From Holosporales bacterium (lineage in GTDB: Bacteria > Pseudomonadota > Alphaproteobacteria > UBA3830 > JAIRMZ01), in contig JAIRMZ010000044.1 of assembly GCA_031258355.1 (NCBI GenBank), positions 1-10,057 on the forward strand: a stretch of DNA of 10,057 nucleotides, in the 5' to 3' direction. A program made the translations under genes and the position numbers. This document shows positions 6,166 through 10,057 of this stretch, piece by piece. Below the pieces are notes generated by a model. The model had not been told where the DNA came from. It ran no database searches and saw nothing but the letters and a program-made list of their open reading frames with translations. The stretch's first letter is position 1, and every line of letters starts with the position of its first letter.

Positions 6166-8230
6166 CTAAGGAAGACATTAAGAGAATGGCGACAATATTA
6201 ATAACCTTGATCATTGGGTTGATAGAAGGCCCTGCGGTGTCTTTGTAGGGATCACCCACGGTGTCTCCTGTAACTGCCGCTTTATGGGCCTCAGAACCTT
6301 TTCCACCAAAAAAGCCACTTTCAATGTACTTCTTGGCATTATCCCAAGCCCCCCCTCCAGAGGTCATTGATATCGCCACAAACAGCCCCGTCACAATCGT
6401 CCCAAGCAACATTGCTCCAACGCTCTCGAAAGCGGCTGCACGCCCGCTACATAGATAAATAACACCATACAGGACGATGGGAGCCAGAATTGGGAGTAAG
6501 GAAGGCGTAACCATTTCGCGAATCGCCGCCTTCGTAAGAATATCCACAGCACGTCCATAATCTGGTTTCGCTTGCCCCTCCATAATGCCTTTTATTTCTT
6601 TAAACTGCCGGCGTACCTCAACAACGATAGCCCCCGCAGCACGGCCAACAGCCATCATACCGTAAGAGCCAAAGAGATACGGCAAAAGACCCCCAATAAA
6701 AAGCCCCACGACAATGTATGGGTTTTCCAGACTAAAACTCACCGTCATATCTGGGAAATAACGTTGCAGATCCTGCGTGTAGGTTGCAAAGAGAACCAGG
6801 GCCGCCAGCCCTGCCGATCCAATGGCATATCCCTTCGTTACAGCCTTTGTCGTATTGCCCACAGCATCCAAGGCGTCTGTCACAGCTCGCACGTCTTCGG
6901 ACAGCTCCGCCATTTCAGCGATACCACCCGCGTTATCCGTAACAGGACCGTAAGCATCGACAGTCACAATCATGCCGGCTAAAGCCAACATTGTCGTCGC
7001 CGCGATAGCAATACCGTAGAGCCCGGCGCTCAAGTAAGCCCCAAGAATACCCGCAGAAATAATGACGATCGGAATAGCTGTTGCCTCCATAGAGACCGCA
7101 AGCCCTTGAATGATGTTTGTTGCATGCCCTGTCATAGAGGCTTGCGCGATACTTTTCACGGGACGGTACTGCGTTGATGTGTAGTACTCGGTAATCCAGA
7201 CAAGTAGCACCGTGATGAGCAATCCATAAAAAGCACAGAAAATTAAGTCCGAACAGAGAAATTCCTTTCCGCCCCCCTGGAAGACAGCAGTCTCTTCAAA
7301 GACATATTTGGTCAAGAAGGCAATCCCCATTCCAGAGAGGAAGGTCGCTGAGAAAACCCCTTTGTAAAGGGCTCTCATGATATTCTGGCTTTTTCCGAGA
7401 CGGACGCAAAAGGATCCTAAGATTGAGCCGACAATGCATATAGCCGCAATCACCAGAGGATATAAAGTCAGCTGCTGGCAAAGCTCCTCTGTAAAAAAGA
7501 GATTCGCTAAAACCATAGCTGCTGACAAAGTGACAACATACGTCTCGAAAAGATCCGCCGCCATACCGGCACAATCTCCAACGTTGTCTCCGACATTATC
7601 CGCGATTACACCGGGATTACGTGGATCATCCTCAGGAATACCAGCTTCAATTTTTCCTACAAGATCCGCGCCAACATCTGCCCCTTTTGTAAAGATCCCT
7701 CCTCCTAAGCGAGCGAAAATAGAAATAAGGGAAGCACCGAAACTTAGGGAAACCAAAGCCTCAGAAATGACATGCAAATCGGTTGTCGCTTGCTGCAGAT
7801 AGATATAATAAAGGGTAATTCCTAGGAGGCCGAGCCCAACGACGAGAAAGCCCGTCACCGCTCCCGCCTTGTAGGCTACTGATAAGGCAGCTCCTAAGCC
7901 GCGCCGTGCCGACTCCGCGGTACGCACGTTCGCCCGTACGGAAACATTCATGCCGATATATCCGGCAACACCAGAAAGTATCGCCCCTAGGAGGAATCCC
8001 GTAGCCGCGTGACCTCCCAAAAAGGCAAAAACGATGGCCGTAATAGCCACGCCCACGATCGCAATAATGCGATATTGCCGATTAAGATAAGCACGTGCCC
8101 CTTCTTGGATGGCACCCGCTATTTCCTGCATTTTCGCCGTCCCGGCAGGAATGGCCATAACGCCTTTGAAAGAAAAGAACCCGTAAACAAGCGCCAAGAG
8201 CGCACAGGCGATCACTAGATTCAGTTCCAC
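6152..8230 (-). CDS. hppA: K+-independent H+-translocating membrane pyrophosphatase
   Basis: Inner-membrane pump that hydrolyses pyrophosphate and moves protons. It has 692 residues, within the family range, with many hydrophobic helices from the first residue on. The catalytic segments are intact: DVGADLVGKIE (185-195), DNVGDNVGDCAG (211-222), the DNAGGIAEM region (432-440) and GDTVGDPYKDTAGPS (655-669). The subtype is readable: the segment GNTTKAVTKG (458-467) has Lys462 and Thr465, the pair that marks K+-independent enzymes, where K+-dependent ones have alanines. The start is GTG at 8230, with AGGAGG five bases upstream. An overlapping ATG at 8235 is out of frame. It is upstream of the ferredoxin on the same strand, separated by a 170-base gap with a hairpin, so it may be its own unit. 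Confidence 0.97.
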   Translation of the reverse strand: MELNLVIACALLALVYGFFSFKGVMAIPAGTAKMQEIAGAIQEGARAYLNRQYRIIAIVGVAITAIVFAFLGGHAATGFLLGAILSGVAGYIGMNVSVRANVRTAESARRGLGAALSVAYKAGAVTGFLVVGLGLLGITLYYIYLQQATTDLHVISEALVSLSFGASLISIFARLGGGIFTKGADVGADLVGKIEAGIPEDDPRNPGVIADNVGDNVGDCAGMAADLFETYVVTLSAAMVLANLFFTEELCQQLTLYPLVIAAICIVGSILGSFCVRLGKSQNIMRALYKGVFSATFLSGMGIAFLTKYVFEETAVFQGGGKEFLCSDLIFCAFYGLLITVLLVWITEYYTSTQYRPVKSIAQASMTGHATNIIQGLAVSMEATAIPIVIISAGILGAYLSAGLYGIAIAATTMLALAGMIVTVDAYGPVTDNAGGIAEMAELSEDVRAVTDALDAVGNTTKAVTKGYAIGSAGLAALVLFATYTQDLQRYFPDMTVSFSLENPYIVVGLFIGGLLPYLFGSYGMMAVGRAAGAIVVEVRRQFKEIKGIMEGQAKPDYGRAVDILTKAAIREMVTPSLLPILAPIVLYGVIYLCSGRAAAFESVGAMLLGTIVTGLFVAISMTSGGGAWDNAKKYIESGFFGGKGSEAHKAAVTGDTVGDPYKDTAGPSINPMIKVINIVAILLMSSLASGE

Positions 8231-8234
8231 AACA

Positions 8235-8244
8235 TCCTCCTCTT
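8235..8244 (-). promoter_or_regulatory. Ribosome binding site deciding the hppA GTG start
   Basis: Minus strand AAGAGGAGGA with its AGGAGG core five bases before GTG 8230. It supports the GTG over any later methionine and makes the first transmembrane helix begin at the N-terminus, as usual in this family. Confidence 0.8.
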
Positions 8245-8644
8245 CACAGCTGCCTTACCATGCCACTAATAAGGTTTTTATGCAAATTTCGCCTTTTGGA
8301 AAGAAGAGGATTGTCGTGGGCAATTATCTTAAATTTTTCTTGATGGAGACAATAAAAGACTCGGAACTGAAAGCGCTTCAAAAACACCTTTCACAGATCT
8401 GAAGAGGGAGGGGACATCCTTTAATACGAGCTATCATTCTCTTAGGTCTTGCTTAGGGGCTCCTCAGACGGGGAGATATGAGCGTTACAAAGGCGCCTCT
8501 AGCTTCTAGGAAGCGGTACTGCCTTCTCACAATTACACTCTTTCCCTTGAATCCAGATGGAGGATATTCACAAATGGAACAAGAACCCAGGCCAATACCT
8601 TATAGAGGGCTTCTCCTACTCCAGAAAAAAATACCCAAACCTCT
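8245..8644. other. Gene-free stretch with small inverted repeats
   Basis: No frame here has a ribosome site or a recognisable product. Frames on both strands that enter it from the rubrerythrin end look like shadows. Structures seen: nested inverted repeats at 8490-8525 (AAGGC/GCCTT outside, GCTTC-tag-GAAGC inside), and a small hairpin at about 8551-8570 (GAATCC pairing with GGATATTC, with a two-base bulge). It also holds the candidate hppA promoter. Motifs of tRNA, SRP RNA, RNase P RNA and tmRNA were looked for by eye and not found. A small RNA is possible but unsupported. Confidence 0.4.
8323..8352 (-). promoter_or_regulatory. Candidate hppA promoter
   Basis: Minus strand: -35 TTGTCT (8352-8347), 18-base spacer, -10 GATAAT (8328-8323), giving four and five matches of six. 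Initiation near 8316 would leave a leader of about 85 bases. Found by eye; the region is A+T-rich, so chance matches are likely. Confidence 0.35.
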
Positions 8645-8647
8645 TTA
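8625..8647 (-). terminator. Weak candidate terminator at the rubrerythrin stop
   Basis: On the minus strand a short stem CTAAA-GAGG-TTTGG (with a wobble pair) begins in the TAA stop. It is followed, two bases on, by seven T residues (A-run 8625-8631 on the plus strand). The T-run is good but the stem is only five pairs. Confidence 0.3.
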
Positions 8648-9184
8648 GTAATTACACGCCTTCCTCTCAAATCCCGCCTGAGGATGCCTGCAGACAGGGC
8701 AGAGATCCGGCGCTGAGAGTGCGTCACAAAGGTGTCCGCAATGGCGGCATTCCCAAAGAACAGCTTCAGGTTCCTTGAAGACCTCATGCTTCTGGAGGCG
8801 TGCGAGGAGAGCTTGGTAGCGTGCCTCGTGCGCTTTTTCTATCTCTCCCACGGCCCGGAAGAGTGCAGCAATCTCCTGGAATCCTTCCGCCTCCGCTTCG
8901 TGGGCAAAGGCAGGGTACATGGTGGTCCATTCTTCATGCTCTCCTTGAATCGCTGCTTTAAGGTTTTCTCGTGTATCCCCTATCGTTCCTCCTTGCAGAC
9001 ATTTAAACCAAATTTTAGCATGCTCTTTCTCCTGATTTGCAGATTTATCAAAGAGTATACTTATCTGATCGTACCCTTCTTTCCGCGCTTGAGATGCAAA
9101 ATACGTGTATTTATTCCGGGCTTGAGATTCTCCTGCAAATGCTGTCCTCAGGTTTTTTTCCGTTTTGCTGCCTTTAAGTGTCAT
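8645..9184 (-). CDS. rbr: Rubrerythrin
   Basis: Non-haem iron peroxidase that reduces hydrogen peroxide in the cytosol of anaerobic or microaerobic bacteria. It has 179 residues, a normal length, in two domains. The ferritin-like four-helix domain (about 1-137) keeps TAFAGESQARNKY (14-26, with Glu19), EKEHAK (52-57, ExxH), GEHEE (81-85) and EKAHEARY (116-123, second ExxH). The rubredoxin-like C-terminal domain keeps WECRHCG (144-150) and LCPVCRHPQA (161-170), giving the four cysteines 146, 149, 162 and 165. Start ATG 9184 has AAGGAGGAG directly upstream. It is flanked by gaps on both sides and looks monocistronic. No PerR or Fur box is clear in its upstream region. Electron donor unknown; the nearby ferredoxin is a guess at best. 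Confidence 0.96.
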   Translation of the reverse strand: MTLKGSKTEKNLRTAFAGESQARNKYTYFASQARKEGYDQISILFDKSANQEKEHAKIWFKCLQGGTIGDTRENLKAAIQGEHEEWTTMYPAFAHEAEAEGFQEIAALFRAVGEIEKAHEARYQALLARLQKHEVFKEPEAVLWECRHCGHLCDALSAPDLCPVCRHPQAGFERKACNY

Positions 9185-9187
9185 TAT

Positions 9188-9196
9188 CTCCTCCTT
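9188..9196 (-). promoter_or_regulatory. Ribosome binding site of rubrerythrin
   Basis: Minus strand AAGGAGGAG ending three bases before ATG 9184 (its AGGAGG core is five bases away). One of the strongest sites in the window, suggesting high expression. The rest of the gap to 9318 holds no gene and no promoter I would defend. Confidence 0.8.
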
Positions 9197-9292
9197 AGTT
9201 GCAAAGGCTTAGGCTAAAGAATTCGCACCGCATCGACAAGAAACACCGGCCTTTCGCCTAAATTCTTATGATATCTCCGATGTATACCTTTC

Positions 9293-9311
9293 AGTGGACG
9301 GAAACCCCACT
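9293..9311 (-). terminator. Hairpin just after the amidase gene
   Basis: AGTGG (9293-9297) pairs with CCACT (9307-9311), and GG/CC inside adds two pairs with a two-base bulge. It lies seven bases beyond the amidase stop. No T-run follows on the minus strand, so only a weak terminator candidate. Confidence 0.25.
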
Positions 9312-9318
9312 TCTTGCA

Positions 9319-10057
9319 TTATGACGCGATGAACTCAGATAAAACACCAGGATGCTCATCGGCAAGATTTTCACACATCTCATCAATATGATGGGATCTC
9401 TGATGTGTTATTGGATCCACACGTTTGTAAAGGCTGGTGATACACCGAATAATTGTTGCTCCGATACCTGGAGACATTTCTGTGGAGAGAAGTTCAGAGC
9501 AATAGTGGGCGCAGAACGCCCATATCGGACACCCCAACGCAATGTTCGGATCCGAATGATACCCGAGAACAGAAAGGAAACGGTGCAGAGTTATCTCATC
9601 TCTAAGATCTGGAAGGTTCTGTATCTGGCGCTTTTCAGGGAAGAATCCTACACCGAACTTTTTATAAAGGCCTTGCCAATCGAAACGAGGACCAGGATCC
9701 GTTTTTCTCCCTAGTGCGATATCTGCATGTCCCGCGACCATAAAACCAGGTATTCGTCCATATCTCTGAAGGAGAAATACCACCTCACCAACAGCATCCA
9801 TTTGTTCTTGTGTGTACGCTTCCCATTCGTGTCTAGGAACCGGATACGGACCTTCTCTTTTTCCATAAAGGGTATTAACGCATTCTATCCCTATGCTATA
9901 TCCGTTAAGGGATGTCAGCTCATAGAACTGGGATATTCCCGCATGAAAGGCCCTGTACAAGCGATAATCAACGTTAATGCATACTTTTCCCTCTCGATCT
10001 ATAAGGATATGCGCTGAGGTGCCGTTCCTATAATAAGCGGCAAGAACTTTTTCTCTG
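9319..10057 (-). CDS. N-acetylmuramoyl-L-alanine amidase, AmpD/AmiD type (Amidase_2), 5' end outside window
   Basis: Zinc amidase cutting the bond between MurNAc and L-Ala in peptidoglycan or its recycled anhydro-muropeptides. The frame is open to the right edge (first whole codon 10056-10054), giving 245 visible residues. The TTG at 9960 is only an internal codon. Family motifs: TSAHILIDREGKV (13-25), AFHAG (36-40), YSIGIECVN (53-61), and VAGHADIALGRKTDPGPRFDW (107-127) with zinc ligands His110 and Asp120 and the catalytic-site Lys118. The first zinc histidine should lie just outside the window. After the catalytic domain come about 118 residues (128-245), with a helical LRDEITLHRFLSVLGY segment. 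AmpD lacks such a tail, whereas AmiD has a C-terminal peptidoglycan-binding domain there. Hence AmiD-like is favoured, but a signal peptide cannot be checked. Confidence 0.9.
   Translation of the reverse strand, partial: REKVLAAYYRNGTSAHILIDREGKVCINVDYRLYRAFHAGISQFYELTSLNGYSIGIECVNTLYGKREGPYPVPRHEWEAYTQEQMDAVGEVVFLLQRYGRIPGFMVAGHADIALGRKTDPGPRFDWQGLYKKFGVGFFPEKRQIQNLPDLRDEITLHRFLSVLGYHSDPNIALGCPIWAFCAHYCSELLSTEMSPGIGATIIRCITSLYKRVDPITHQRSHHIDEMCENLADEHPGVLSEFIAS

Noticed and set aside
8533..8787. Minus-strand frame of 84 codons running past the rubrerythrin 3' end
   Set aside because: More than half overlaps rubrerythrin in another frame, there is no ribosome site, and the rest matches nothing I know.
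9232..9300. Operator-like palindromes (GATATC, GTATAC) upstream of rubrerythrin
   Set aside because: Six-base palindromes occur by chance, and no PerR, Fur or IscR box could be assembled from them.
9958..9960. TTG as the amidase start
   Set aside because: The frame stays open to the right edge, and the 32 codons beyond it carry the conserved SAHILID segment, so this is an internal codon.

Overview
The window looks like chromosomal DNA of an alphaproteobacterium, perhaps a host-associated or microaerobic lineage. This is an inference from gene families: a bacterial ELM1-like protein, an adrenodoxin-type ferredoxin, a K+-independent proton pyrophosphatase, an O-antigen ligase and an alphaproteobacteria-like mix of GTG and TTG starts. 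Rubrerythrin points to low-oxygen living. The genus cannot be fixed from sequence alone. Base composition is near balanced by eye, with the ligase gene visibly richer in A+T and the ferredoxin gene richer in G+C. I see no rRNA, tRNA, insertion sequence, phage gene or CRISPR array.

Layout. Bases 1-2853 (minus strand) hold a tight cluster gpsA > potF-like > potG-like, joined by 4-base (ATGA) and 1-base (TGATG) stop/start overlaps. It ends in a PotG-like ATPase broken by an in-frame TAA inside the HDQEEA box. Bases 2846-4126 (plus strand) hold an O-antigen ligase/polymerase family membrane protein whose start lies head to head with gpsA. Its stop codon interlocks with that of the convergent ELM1-like gene. 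Bases 4123-8230 (minus strand) read hppA > fdx > tadA > ELM1-like. The last three are closely spaced, and a strong hairpin spans the hppA stop codon. A 414-base gene-free stretch (8231-8644) carries the hppA ribosome site, a candidate promoter and several small inverted repeats. Bases 8645-9184 (minus) hold rubrerythrin. Bases 9319-10057 (minus) hold an AmpD/AmiD-type N-acetylmuramoyl-L-alanine amidase whose 5' end lies outside the window.

How the genes fit together. The left cluster joins sn-glycerol-3-phosphate synthesis to putrescine uptake, although the ATPase may be dead. The ligase, ELM1-like protein and amidase are cell-envelope genes. H+-PPase, ferredoxin and rubrerythrin suggest energy saving and redox/peroxide defence. 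No clearly new multi-gene system is evident. The most interesting points are the potG nonsense codon, the odd ligase start (an AUC codon behind a perfect ribosome site), a Tat-like signal and altered pocket in the PotF-like protein, and the hppA stop-codon hairpin.
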